64,000 nucleotides of DNA, from contig OY987299.1 in the NCBI GenBank assembly GCA_963920635.1, forward strand, positions 133,979,373 to 134,043,372, in the 5' to 3' direction. Shown here piece by piece: positions 54,801 to 64,000 of the stretch (the first letter of the stretch is position 1; each line of letters starts with the position of its first letter). The translations under genes and the position numbers were made by a program. The notes beneath the pieces were generated by a model. The model saw nothing but the letters and a program-made list of their open reading frames with translations. It made no database searches and was not told the DNA's origin. The stretch is from Pseudeuparius sepicola. Taxonomy: Eukaryota; Arthropoda; Insecta; Coleoptera; Anthribidae.

Positions 54801-55690
54801 TTGTAAATTATGAACGTATGTTGTGGATTTATTTCAATCGAAAATGTTTGCGTCAGTTTTCGTGGGTTTTAAAAATCTGGGGAGGATCTTGGTTGGATTG
54901 AAAAATTTCTGCAGATTGAATTCCTTTGCCCCATCACGATAATATTTAGTAAATGTCCATTTAACTATTATGACTTTCTAACTGCAGTAGTTTCTTAAGA
55001 TCTCATTTTCTTTGTCTTCTAATATTTCTGAAAATATTCAAATTAAGTAGTTAAGGTCATAAAAAAGATAAAAACAAAAATAAACACGAGATAGAGAGTT
55101 GGTTAAATCGGGAAAGTTTTAGACAATTCTATAGACAATCTGATGTGATCTTTTTCGACTTATTTTCAAAAACTCAATTTTCATCCCATTTTCAGGGGTA
55201 ATATAACAAGCCTATTATCGATAATACCTTTCGTTAATTTTACGAATGCTAAGAAAATACCACTCCTGTTGCGCAGTCGTGGTATTTTCAGCTTTGGGAT
55301 TATAATGAGTTATAAATTAAGGAAAGGTATTATCTATTATTAGGCATACCACGAGTTGTATTTAAAAAGAGAACTTAACAACTGCAAATATTTAGTTGGA
55401 CAGCTAGCTGTCATTTAGATTAAACTTTCGGTTCTGAATATGTTTTTTGTGCTAATAGATATTTAAAGATCAACGTGTTAACTGAATACATATATTCTAG
55501 TCCTATATTAAATTTGGTAATGTGAAGAAGTTATATCGGGTTATCAGTTTTAGCTGCCACAATATCGGTTTAGCGTAACTAGGACGTAACTAAGAGAGTA
55601 GGATTTCAGCGATTATTTCCCTCATACTGCTTGCATCCAATAAGGTAGCTCCTTCCATAAAAATCCAACCAATGATATGCCTCTGCTAGC

Positions 55691-55740
55691 GATAATTTGC
55701 ACTAGTGCAATTACCGGTAATTGCACTTGTGCAAATTATC
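55691..55740. repeat. 50-bp palindrome, right-arm copy
   Basis: Same as 44341-44390 in inverted context, with central ACCGGT. Confidence 0.85.
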
Positions 55741-55782
55741 ATTTCGTTGCTTAGCAACCGCGAATCTTTTCTTTTCTTTTCT

Positions 55783-55995
55783 TTGTCTTCTAACATTTCT
55801 GAAAATATTCAAATTAAGTAGGCAGGTCATAAAAAAGAGGAAAACAAAAATAAACACGACATGGAGAGTTTTAATTAGACAATTCTATGGACAATCTGAC
55901 TAAATTTTCATCCCATTTTCGTTTTTATTAAATATCTTAGAAACAGATGATCACCCGTACAATTACTGTTACCTACTTCAAAAACAATAGTAATA
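55783..55995 (+). repeat. Decayed extra copy of the 439-bp unit
   Basis: CTTTGTCTTCTAACATTTCT through GACAATCTGACTAAATTTTC to ACTTCAAAAACAATAGTAAT. This is a partial, diverged unit beyond the right-arm palindrome. Confidence 0.65.
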
Positions 55996-56034
55996 CAGTG
56001 ATAGCAAGAGTTTATGACGTACACTCTGAGGCAG

Positions 56035-56580
56035 GCAAATTTTTCTTAATGCAGGTAAAGCTAGTGTCAAGTGCTGAAATATATTTATTTGTGGCGATTT
56101 CGAATCAATCAAAATAAAATAAATAATGCACGCCCATGGAAACCAGCCCATATTTTATGAAACTATCATAATCAATTAAGAAATTTTCAATAAAAACGAC
56201 GTTAAGAAATTATTATATTGGTCCTATTTACAAACAAAACAATGCACTTTATCATACTAAAAGGTAGAAGGAATTTGAAGAAGTTATATTGAGAAAAATA
56301 AAGTTTTAGGGCATCTTTCAAAGGTAGCTTGTTAAATATTTACCTGTTGAACGAAATCCCGGACTCTTGCTTTTTACTTCTGCTTTTGCAACCAAACGCT
56401 AAACAATTCACCATCGTAAGAGTATATTTTCCCCTTAATCACTGTTACTTTTAATTCACAAATTCACAACGTACTCGCTTTGTCTGCCACATATAAAATG
56501 GCCGCCGTTGAAAACGACGTAACAAAATCTATACACGACAAGGAAGGCAAGCGCGGTGTCCTCTCCCTTTCCTTGTCTAA
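56035..56580 (-). mobile_element. THAP-bearing repeat, family 2, copy 1
   Basis: Reads on the minus strand from CTTAGACAAGGAAAGGGAGA through GCGAGTACGTTGTGAATTTG, a THAP first exon (56414-56344), a GTAAAT donor and ~300 bp of intron-like sequence. The same ~530 bp occurs on the plus strand at 63015-63540. Its outer end matches the terminal inverted repeat deduced at 63015/63713. Probable P-like element, 3'-truncated. Confidence 0.7.
56344..56414 (-). CDS. THAP domain first exon (orphan)
   Basis: 71 nt on the minus strand: Met-Val-Asn-Cys-Leu-Ala-Phe-Gly-Cys-Lys-Ser-Arg-Ser, ending Gly-Ile-Ser-Phe-Asn-Arg at a CAG|GTAAAT donor. The C-x4-C pair and the following I-S-F-x-R are the start of a THAP C2CH finger. 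The remaining half-site and any transposase part are not within the copy. It reads open and could be functional if spliced to a distant exon, but is more likely a transposon remnant. Confidence 0.6.
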
Positions 56581-56588
56581 GAATTGTA

Positions 56589-57063
56589 CAGGGTGTTCCC
56601 GTATATTTTGACCCACCCCTAGAGCCTATATTTTTCGAGTTAGAAAAAAATTACTTAAATGAAAGTTGTAGGGTTTTTTCTGAACCGCTAGAATCTGTTA
56701 CTAGATAAAACAAATGAGCATCCCAAATTTATGAAAAATATAAACTTACTTTTTTTTAATGGAACACCCTGTATATTTGTGGATTTTTGAATTGCACGCA
56801 TTTTTCCGAGTCCAACAATATAAATATGTTATATGTTTGCTCTAAGCATTCGCATGATATTTCAAATTGCAGATAAATACGATCTTTATATTTAATGAAG
56901 GTTGCCATGGAAAAACATTTCAACTTAGACAAGGGCATTCTTGTCAATCCATTATTTTTGGGACAATACACCTTGGTACCCTACAACTTTCATTTAAGTA
57001 ATTTTTTTCTAACTCGAAAAATAGATTCTTTAGGGGTGGGTCAAAATATACGGGAACACCCTG
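56589..57063. mobile_element. CAGGGTGTTCCC-ended foldback element
   Basis: 475 bp, TA on both sides. CAGGGTGTTCCCGTATATTT pairs with its complement, and the arms continue over ~90 bp (GACCCACCCCTA / TAGGGGTGGGTC). Abuts the THAP repeat. Confidence 0.82.
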
Positions 57064-57885
57064 TACATATCCGATCTTTCACTATCAGTATTTTGCATTT
57101 ATTTTACCAGACTTGTTTATAAAATAAAAACTTGTAATAAAAAGAACTTTAACCAAGACAACTTTATTAGCAAAAACAGAGAAAAAGCGCTTCAACGTTT
57201 AGTAGGCTTTGAAAACAATTGGGTTACTAATTTCACAAAAATTGTTAACTTATTACAACACCTACTGTAAATAAAGAATTCCAAATGAATAAATCCCATT
57301 TCTCAGCCTACTACGAAATTTTAATTTTTTCGAATTCACGCGCACCGCGACACAAAATTGCGTTTTTCATGAAAACGGTTAAGGTTTTCGTATTTTCGTA
57401 GTTTCGTATATGTAATTTCATATTCGGCTGTCTAAAATGCAGATTTTTCTACGACAAAAAAGTTTAAAACACTTTTGTTCGAAAGTAACGACGTAGCCAA
57501 CGCCCTCTAGCGGCAAGAAGAAAGTTGATAGAAAATTCATAATCGCCGTCCCAGAAAACATAAAAGTACCAATTTTCAACTCGATAGCATAAATGTAACC
57601 GAAAATACTAATTTTTTCTGTTTTTAAAAGAAAACTTTGACGCCCTGTATGTCGAAAACGAAGCGTTTTTGGACAAAATGTTATATGAAGAACCCCATTT
57701 ATTTTTAAAAATACTACTCAAATTTTGAGTATGGCGGTTTAACTTCGACTCACCCTGTATAATCCATATTTTTAGGAACGAGCCTGTTCGCGATACGAGC
57801 TAATCACCTTTCTCCCGTTTGCCAACAACCTCACCCCTTAAAAATGGACGCTAATTACTAAAAATCCCCACCCGATTACCATACT
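57064..57885. other. Gene-free stretch with CACCCTGTA end
   Basis: Ends near 57757 with GACTCACCCTGTATAATCC, one end of a mariner-type element. I looked here for a signal-peptide exon for the remnant at 57892 and found none. Confidence 0.5.
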
Positions 57886-57891
57886 AAATAG

Positions 57892-58023
57892 CTGTTCCCA
57901 GCGTCCTTCGTCGACTTCACCCACCACGGGGCAGTTCTCCGTCATGCGGTCCATCATGGAGTTGTGATCGACCACGGGCATCATCATGGAGTCATCGTAG
58001 CCCACCACGGTCGTCTTTGGTGA
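57892..58023 (+). pseudogene. 5'-truncated subfamily D peptide gene (D3)
   Basis: An open frame after a TAG at 57889-57891 reads Phe-Thr-His-His-Gly-Ala-Val-Leu, then several His-His-Gly / His-His-His-Gly blocks, ending Ala-His-His-Gly-Arg-Leu-Trp-stop. The C-terminal pattern and the 3' flank (AGCGAATGTTGTAC, then AATAAA at 58133-58138) match genes D1 and D2. There is no signal peptide, no Met start and no TATA upstream. The final Gly codon is lost and Arg replaces His. TTCCCAG at 57895-57901 could be a splice acceptor, so a distant first exon cannot be excluded. Most likely dead. Confidence 0.72.
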
Positions 58024-58132
58024 TCGATCCCAGACGCGATAACAGCCAAGATCTCGAGGTGTTCGGGAATCGTAACATGTGGAAATTATTTTGCTGATCG
58101 TAGCGAATGTTGTACATTTTATTGGTTCCACG

Positions 58133-58138
58133 AATAAA
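58133..58138 (+). terminator. Polyadenylation signal of remnant D3
   Basis: AATAAA in the conserved subfamily D 3' context. Confidence 0.6.
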
Positions 58139-58284
58139 CGACTTGTTAAAACCTAATTTGTAGATTTATTTTTGTCGGCGACGCCACATTTTAACCAAGC
58201 AAAATTGGAGGAAAAACAAAAAAATACAGAAAGACAGTATTTCTCATTTTTTATTAATATAACATTATTTGCTGAAACTAATGG

Positions 58285-59395
58285 ATATGCCACAACCTTC
58301 TCAAACTTACAAGCCCTGTGCAAACATGTGGCAACGCCGCAGCGGGACGGTTCAACGGGTCTATGCAGTGTAGTCTGCACTTTGGCTTAGTTTATCTTTC
58401 CTAATAGATGTTCAACCCTCTTTTTAATTATAATTAGATACATTTGTGAACTTTATTTCAATAATTTAGGTTACCTAAGTAAGTAGGTAGATACATTTGT
58501 TTAACAGACAATAAAAGCAGTAACAAGTAACAAAATATGCACAGAAGTATAAGTATTCATAATAAGTACGATTCCTGGTGTGGATAAGAACATTTTCGAC
58601 AAATAATATGGTAAATTTGGGCAAATAGAGGGAACTAAATTTTGTTGTAAGTCGAATTTATGTGAGAATTTTTCGCAAAGTGCGCGATCAGGCAAATGAT
58701 CTATCTTCCCTTATGGTTAAATTTTCATAAAAATACAAACAAGCAAACAGAGACCAGCATGTTGTGAAGGAGAGTAATCTCTTCTGATTGAAATGGCAGT
58801 TAGGGTCAATTTCTTAATACATTCAACTAAATTATCTTTTGACTTTAGGTAAGGAAACTTTTGCAACAATACTAAACAATGGTTGGATTGTTAGAAAGCT
58901 CTCTTAATTTTAAAGGGTACTATAGTTTGTCTATGCAATTGGCCCTTAATAATTTTATTCTTAAATTTTCGTCCTTTGAAAAGCCCAAAATGAATATACA
59001 AGTTGTCGTGAAGCAAAGAAAACCTATCTACTTCAAGTTATTGCTACGATTTGGCTTAGAGCCAGATATATAACTAAGTTCTAGCTTCCCTCGGCGGTTC
59101 TAGGCATCTTGAGGCTTGAAATTGTAAAGCAACGCTTCTTCAGAGAAATGTTGCATTTTTGCACAAACAAAACAAATTTATAAAAAAGCTGTCGCCAGCA
59201 CTTCGGGCTGTCTGTTTCCACCCAGAGACACACTGCCTCGTCGTAGCAATCTGGCGACGATAGCACTACCCGCACTACACAAATTAATTCTGGTAAATTT
59301 CTTGTAAAATTAACTGACAGGGATCCCTTGTTGCCAGTTTTCTCTACTTCAGGGCTTCTCCTAGAGTCGGCTGTGGATATGCCATTTAATTTTTA
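58285..59395 (-). repeat. Long dispersed repeat, inverted copy of 14150-15175
   Basis: Complement of the 14-15 kb segment over about 1 kb. GCCCTGTGCAAACATGTGGC at its left matches the far end of copy 1, and GTCGCCAGCACTTCGGGCTG its near end. Differs by indels (e.g. around 58620-58700). Confidence 0.8.
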
Positions 59396-59399
59396 ATTC

Positions 59400-60240
59400 T
59401 GATTTTCGCCACAAAACCTGAACTGATTAAAAGACAACTTTTTCAAGTTGCTAGTAAAATTCATAAATGCTTAACAGTAAATGAACGAAATTTTAAAAGC
59501 TTAACTCAAAAAATAACTTCAACAACTTTGTTTTCTGAGCTTTAGGTGAATAAATCTTCCTCCTTTCTCAAAGATAATGTCACGTCAAAGTGAAATGACA
59601 GAATAATAAATGTCAAGTTTAAGTGTCTTGACAACAAACAACCTAGCCACCTCTCTGATATTGTACCCTGTGTTCTATCTAATTATCTATACTAACTTCT
59701 CTTTGAATAACTGGCAACAATAGGTATATTACTGAATTCCACTGAATATTCAGCAACACAGTTGTCCGTATTTTCTAGGTTAAATGCTGATTCCTTAACT
59801 TTTCGCCTATTTCCTACTTCTTCTTTGAGAATTACTTGGGACCTATCCCACAAAATTATATGTTGTAAAGGTTTTAATTTTTCCTTGATTTTCTGGAACA
59901 GTCAGGGGAATGGTATTTGGCATGAAATTATTTTTTTGTAGGAAAAATATTGTGATTTCGAGAAAGAATGTAGAGGGAAAAAAAGTGTCTTAAATAAAAG
60001 GGCTACACAAATCATATTTTTGTTATATACGTAAAAATGACCCACAAAAAGTTCGAGCAAAAAAATTAAGAGGGGTTATCAGTTTTTACCCTTTTTTAGG
60101 GCAGTGTGTAAATGAATAAACTACCCTAAGGCGTCTTCCAGTAAGTAGATAACACATACCAAATTTCAAATTTTTAAGTGGCGCCGTTATTGAGTTATAA
60201 TTAAAAAAATACTTTTGGGTCACCCTATAGACCCGAATAA
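59400..60240. other. Gene-free stretch
   Basis: 59420-59600 is a partial copy of the 40047-40265 palindrome. Nothing else recognised. Confidence 0.5.
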
Positions 60241-60245
60241 CTTGG

Positions 60246-60355
60246 CAAGGAAAGCCCAAATCGAAAAATATTATATGAAAGACCCCCCCCCCCCCCTTAA
60301 AACCACCTGCCGAACACCCCTTTAAAGTATTTACTAACATTCTGAATCACCCTAT
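60246..60355 (+). repeat. Short dispersed repeat, second copy
   Basis: Same as 22785-22893, with a longer poly-C run, ending GAATCACCCTATA. Confidence 0.65.
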
Positions 60356-60359
60356 ATAT

Positions 60360-63010
60360 TCAATTTCCTCCTATAGTTTTTTTTTAGAAAATGACCTAAA
60401 CTTCCCATCATACGTATCGTAATATTCACAAACTCCTTTTCTCTAATTAAATAAACAGGGTGTCCCACTTTTAAACGTCACAAGATGGTAGAAAATCGAA
60501 TTTAAAAAAAATACAATTCAAAATGTACTTACGTGACTTAATGCTGGAAATTAGTAATTTTCTATGGATAATAACATAGGTTTTCCAATGTAAAGCGTTA
60601 AATTGCCAATAGTAATTCCGATGTGCGGTAATGCCTGTGATGTGTGTAAATTATGTAAATCAAACTTGTTAAAATGCAAACGACAAAATAGAACATAACG
60701 TAACGCTGTTAGGTATCGATTTATAGACTTTTATGAATAAATTCTGAAGATATAATAAGCATAATTAATTTTGACCGACAGGTAGGTATGTACATAAACT
60801 TTTTTGTATAAAATAAAAGGATTTCAATTTGGCATATCATAGAACTGGGCCAACCTTTACAGATTTAAAAATCAAGCATATTATAAATGTACTGAAATAA
60901 TTGTAAAATCAAATACCAGTATTTATGACGTTGCCCACTGCATATATCACAAATAAATAATAATGTTGTTATTATATTTTATTACTTGCCCATCCACAAA
61001 ACAAATTAATTAATCTGCATAGTTGCATTTATATTTGTTTCCGCATTGGAAATTTTTATTGCATAAATTTGGACACAATATTTGAATTTATTTTATTTTT
61101 AATCTTGCAAAAAATTTTATTCTCGATGAACGTCTCTATCGACTGGAAATGTGCTTATCAAAGTTTAAATATATATTTCCGTGTATGAGGGAGATTCAAA
61201 GATACATGGTGTCTACTTCTAAACCTATATACAAATTTCCATAAAGACGTTTTGGAGAAAATTCCATACCTACCTTTTTTGACCAATCAGAGGCTGGTTT
61301 TTTGCTTCGTTGTCATGGCAACTCAAAAAATTTCCGGAAATATTCTCACTTGCTCCAGGCAGCAGGAGGTGATTACAGCGGAAATTTTTTTGACAAATGT
61401 CATTATTATAATGTGACATTGTAACAATTAGATACCCGACAAAAATTTTGATAATAATTTTGTTTAATTCACGTGTAGGTATGGAATTTTCTCACCGAAT
61501 CCCCCACGTTCTTGAATTAATATCCGGAATTTGTGGGACTGAGGTCTGTTTCCTTAATTTCCTTTCTAAAATATGAATAACCCACATGGGGTCCCCCTTC
61601 AATTAACTTTATTTTAATGTTTGTGCAATGAAATAACGGAACTTTGTGGCGTGTGTTGGTGCATCGCATTTTTGTTTTATGTATGTTTGTGTTTTTACTT
61701 TGTTTTCGGTTTTCAATACCCGTGTTGTCCCTTTTGATACGCCATTGGCATCAAACTGAAGGGCAGCTGGTGAGAGCGGCACCGTCGCGCGATGTTGCCG
61801 GTTCAAAGGGACGGCCTTTGGTTTTGTTTAAGAGTGGGGGAATGTCCTAACCTTCCTATAAACTAACCTTGGTTCGAAAGGCCTTCAAAAACCGCTTCTC
61901 TCGACCTTCCTACCATTTTCAAAATGCAGATCCAAGAAAGGAAAAGAAAAATTGGCCAGAAGTTCATTCTCTAAAACTTTTATTAAAGTCATTTTTTTTT
62001 GTAATAAAAAATGTTTTTATTATACTTCTTTGAAAACTCCTTATTTTAGCGCACGAAAACAGCGCATGGAAAAACTTTCCGTGCGCTGAATAAAAATACC
62101 GAATATATGGCTTTAACTTTAACAACTTTTATTAGAGTCTTTTTGCTCTAAAATGTTTACGAAACCATCTTTATATTGTTAGGAAATCATCCTATAGCGC
62201 AATTCGTACCAGGAGTTCGAGTGTGATCTTTTGAAAAAATCATTCTGTTTGCATTTTTTTGCAAAACTGACATCTTTATTCGACTAATACATTATATAAC
62301 TATAGAAGTTGTCAACAGATAATATGCAAATTCTGGATTTAACTTCTCTTTGCAAAATAAATGAAAAGGTTATTTAACATATATTATATATATCTAATAT
62401 AATTTTTAGTTATTCGCATATAAAAGTTTTAGTTTTGTTCCTGTTTTTTAAGCAAAAAATGGTAATAATTACTTTGTTATGTTTTGCGAAAATATATGTT
62501 TTTTATTCAATATTTTTAACCCCAGCTCACCCAAGGCTCAGGCAGTCCCCCCCTCAATCGAATTTTGGTTACGCTACTGACAGTAGAACCATTAAAAAAA
62601 GCCAAAATGCATTTATTTTTTGTTGACAAACAAATATTACCCACTCTAAATATTCCATCAACAACTTTAATGCTTTTAATTTTATTTATCCAACAAATAC
62701 TGCTCCAGCTACTGGGTGTGTACCAGGATATGTTATCCGATTTCTTGTTTGTCGTTATAAAAATGGAAAAATAGCTCGGTTCCAAGAAATTTTATGCGTA
62801 CATACAAGTAAGGCATCAGTTACTTTAACAATAATAATATGTCGTAGGTTGCTCTTGATATATTGCATTGTTAGAATTTCTCTTATTACCTTGGATGCGG
62901 TTTTTAAATTTCTGGGGAGTGGTTGCATTCTACAGATATGGTACCTGAAACAGAAACAAATGCATCGTTAAGTTAATTAATTTTAATTTTAATAAAAGGA
63001 AATGTTTGTT
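60360..63010. other. Gene-free stretch
   Basis: Fragments of CAGGGTG-type ends (ACAGGGTGTCCCAC near 60457; ATGGTGTCTACTTCTAAACC near 61207). A GC-richer piece at 61740-61810 has no recognisable product. A reading at about 62690-62800 (NTAPATGCVPGYVIRFL-like) could be an exon or transposon fragment but matches nothing I know. Confidence 0.45.
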
Positions 63011-63014
63011 AAAT

Positions 63015-63713
63015 CCTTAGACAAGGAAAGAGGGAGGACACCGCGCTTGCCTACCCTGCCGTGTATAGATTTTGTTACGTCGTTTTGAGCGGCGGCCATT
63101 TTATATGTGGCAGACAAAGCGAGTACGCTGTGAGTTAATTTCCTGAATTTGTGAATTAAAAGTGACAGTGATTAAGAGGAAAATGTCCAGCGTTTGGTTG
63201 CAAAAGCAGAAGTGAAAAGCAAGAGCCCTGGATTTCGTTTCACAGGTAAATATTTAACAAGCTACCTTTGAAAGATGCCCTAAATGTTTTTTTCTCAATA
63301 TAACTTCTTCAAATTCCTACCTTTTAGTATGATAAAGTGCATTGTTTTGTTTGTAAATAGGATCAATATAATTATCTTTTAACATTGTTTTTATTGAAAA
63401 TTTCCTAATTGATTATGATAGTTTCATAAAATATGGGCTGGTTTCCATGGGCGTGTATTATTTGTTTTATTTTTATTGATTCGAAATCGCCGCAAATAAA
63501 TATATTTCAGCACTTGACACTAGCTTTACATTTGGGAAATTATCTGCAAATAAATATTAATATTTCAAATTACATGTAAGTCAAAATTAACTACCTTTTG
63601 TGATATTGGCTAAGAACGCGTTTCATGCTCCGCCACTGGCCTGTCGTGCGATGTCGCAGTCAGTAACACGGCCGCGAGCGCTGTTAGGCGTCCTCTCTCT
63701 TTCCTTGTCTAAG
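63015..63713 (+). mobile_element. THAP-bearing element, family 2, copy 2 (inverted-repeat ends)
   Basis: CCTTAGACAAGGAAAGAGGG at 63015 and the complementary CTCTTTCCTTGTCTAAGG ending at 63713 form terminal inverted repeats (GGAGGAC continues the match). A THAP first exon lies at 63184-63244 just inside the left end, as in P elements. At ~700 bp it is an internal-deletion product. I could not see a clear target duplication. It is followed immediately by a Penelope fragment. Confidence 0.7.
63184..63244 (+). pseudogene. THAP first exon, start lost
   Basis: The frame Cys-Pro-Ala-Phe-Gly-Cys-Lys-Ser-Arg-Ser ... Ile-Ser-Phe-His-Arg ends at a CAG|GTAAAT donor and parallels 56344-56414. A few bases are missing at the start, so the only ATG is out of frame. 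Dead copy of the THAP finger's first half. Confidence 0.62.
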
Positions 63714-63718
63714 GTGAA

Positions 63719-64000
63719 ATGGGGTCTCCTTTATCACCATTCATAAGCAATTTATTCATGGAAGATTTTGAACAAAATGAATTGACTAGATATGTTCACC
63801 AACCTAATGTTTGATGGAGATATGTAGATGATATATTTGTTATATGGGAACATGGAGTAAACGACTTAAATTCATTATTAAATTTTATAAACTCACAAGA
63901 ACCTTCTATTAAGTTTACCTTAGAAATTGAAAATAATAATTTATTATCTTTCTTAGATGTTTCTATACTGAAATCAGACAGTGTAGAAACTATTGTCTAA
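63719..64000 (+). pseudogene. Penelope-like reverse transcriptase fragment (runs off window)
   Basis: The frame from 63719 reads Met-Gly-Ser-Pro-Leu-Ser-Pro, then Phe-Met-Glu-Asp-Phe-Glu, an in-frame TGA at 63812-63814, Trp-Arg-Tyr-Val-Asp-Asp-Ile-Phe-Val-Ile-Trp (YVDD catalytic box), then Ile-Lys-Phe-Thr-Leu-Glu and Leu-Asp-Val-Ser. The order GSPLSP, YVDD, IKFTxE, FLDV is the Penelope RT. The single stop makes this copy inactive. It is a less decayed relative of 28395-28705. Confidence 0.8.

Larger units (their letters stand above)
54480..55745 (+). repeat. Inverted segmental duplication, right arm (with gene D2)
   Basis: Partner of 44338-46440: D gene, 3' flank unit once, CATCCCATTTTCAGGGGTAA region, CACTCCTGTTGCGCAGTCGT, and the 50-bp palindrome at 55691-55740. 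Confidence 0.86.

Noticed and set aside
1..64000. tRNA genes
   Set aside because: No cloverleaf with consistent A and B boxes was found on reading. A tRNAscan run would be decisive.

Overview
The window looks like AT-rich nuclear DNA from an insect. The evidence is TATA-box plus AATAAA gene structure, Tc1/mariner-type, Penelope, LINE and THAP/P-like elements, and cecropin-style peptide precursors. A beetle is my best guess, but nothing here fixes the order. There are no bacterial-type operons and no tRNA, complete rRNA or CRISPR array. Most of the 64 kb is old mobile DNA, much of it folded into long inverted repeats.

The real genes I can support are a dispersed cluster of eleven intact, very short, intronless genes, plus one 5'-truncated relative. 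They encode secreted peptides of 41-63 residues. Each has a TATA box about 55-80 nt before the ATG, and most have an AATAAA soon after the stop. I group them as A (5591+, 11127-, 12518+), B (15650-, 19587+), C (23684-, 24947-, 27814-, 30378+) and D (46438-, 54503+, and the remnant near 57892+). Every intact precursor has a signal peptide, then one to four X-Pro/X-Ala dipeptides ending in Pro, then Ser-Gly or Ser-Trp. The end is a glycine-rich or alanine-rich hydrophobic or His-rich tail. Ten of the eleven stop directly after a Gly and the other ends Gly-Lys. That is the architecture of peptides trimmed by a dipeptidyl aminopeptidase and C-terminally amidated, but with almost no charged residues. 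I do not recognise the family and know of no name for it.

The cluster grew by duplication. Genes 23684- and 24947- lie in a ~1.2 kb tandem duplication. Genes 46438- and 54503+ sit in inverted segments that share their 3' flanks. One of those 3' flanks was further amplified into three ~439-bp tandem units.

Layout by region: 1-5500, ATCGAT-rich satellite, composite repeats and a mariner-type foldback. 5500-13000, subfamily A with a large foldback holding a dead LINE. 13000-20000, subfamily B among CAGGGTG-ended foldbacks. 20000-31600, foldbacks, subfamily C, three copies of a long CCGACTTC-ended repeat and a broken Penelope element. 31600-43500, a 1.5-kb near-perfect palindrome, a P-like THAP element with an 8-bp target duplication, more palindromes, and tandem repeats carrying a 5S-rRNA-like segment. 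43500-58200, subfamily D, a mariner transposase remnant and several long palindromes. 58200-64000, an inverted copy of the 14-15 kb segment, a second THAP-bearing element and the start of another Penelope fragment.
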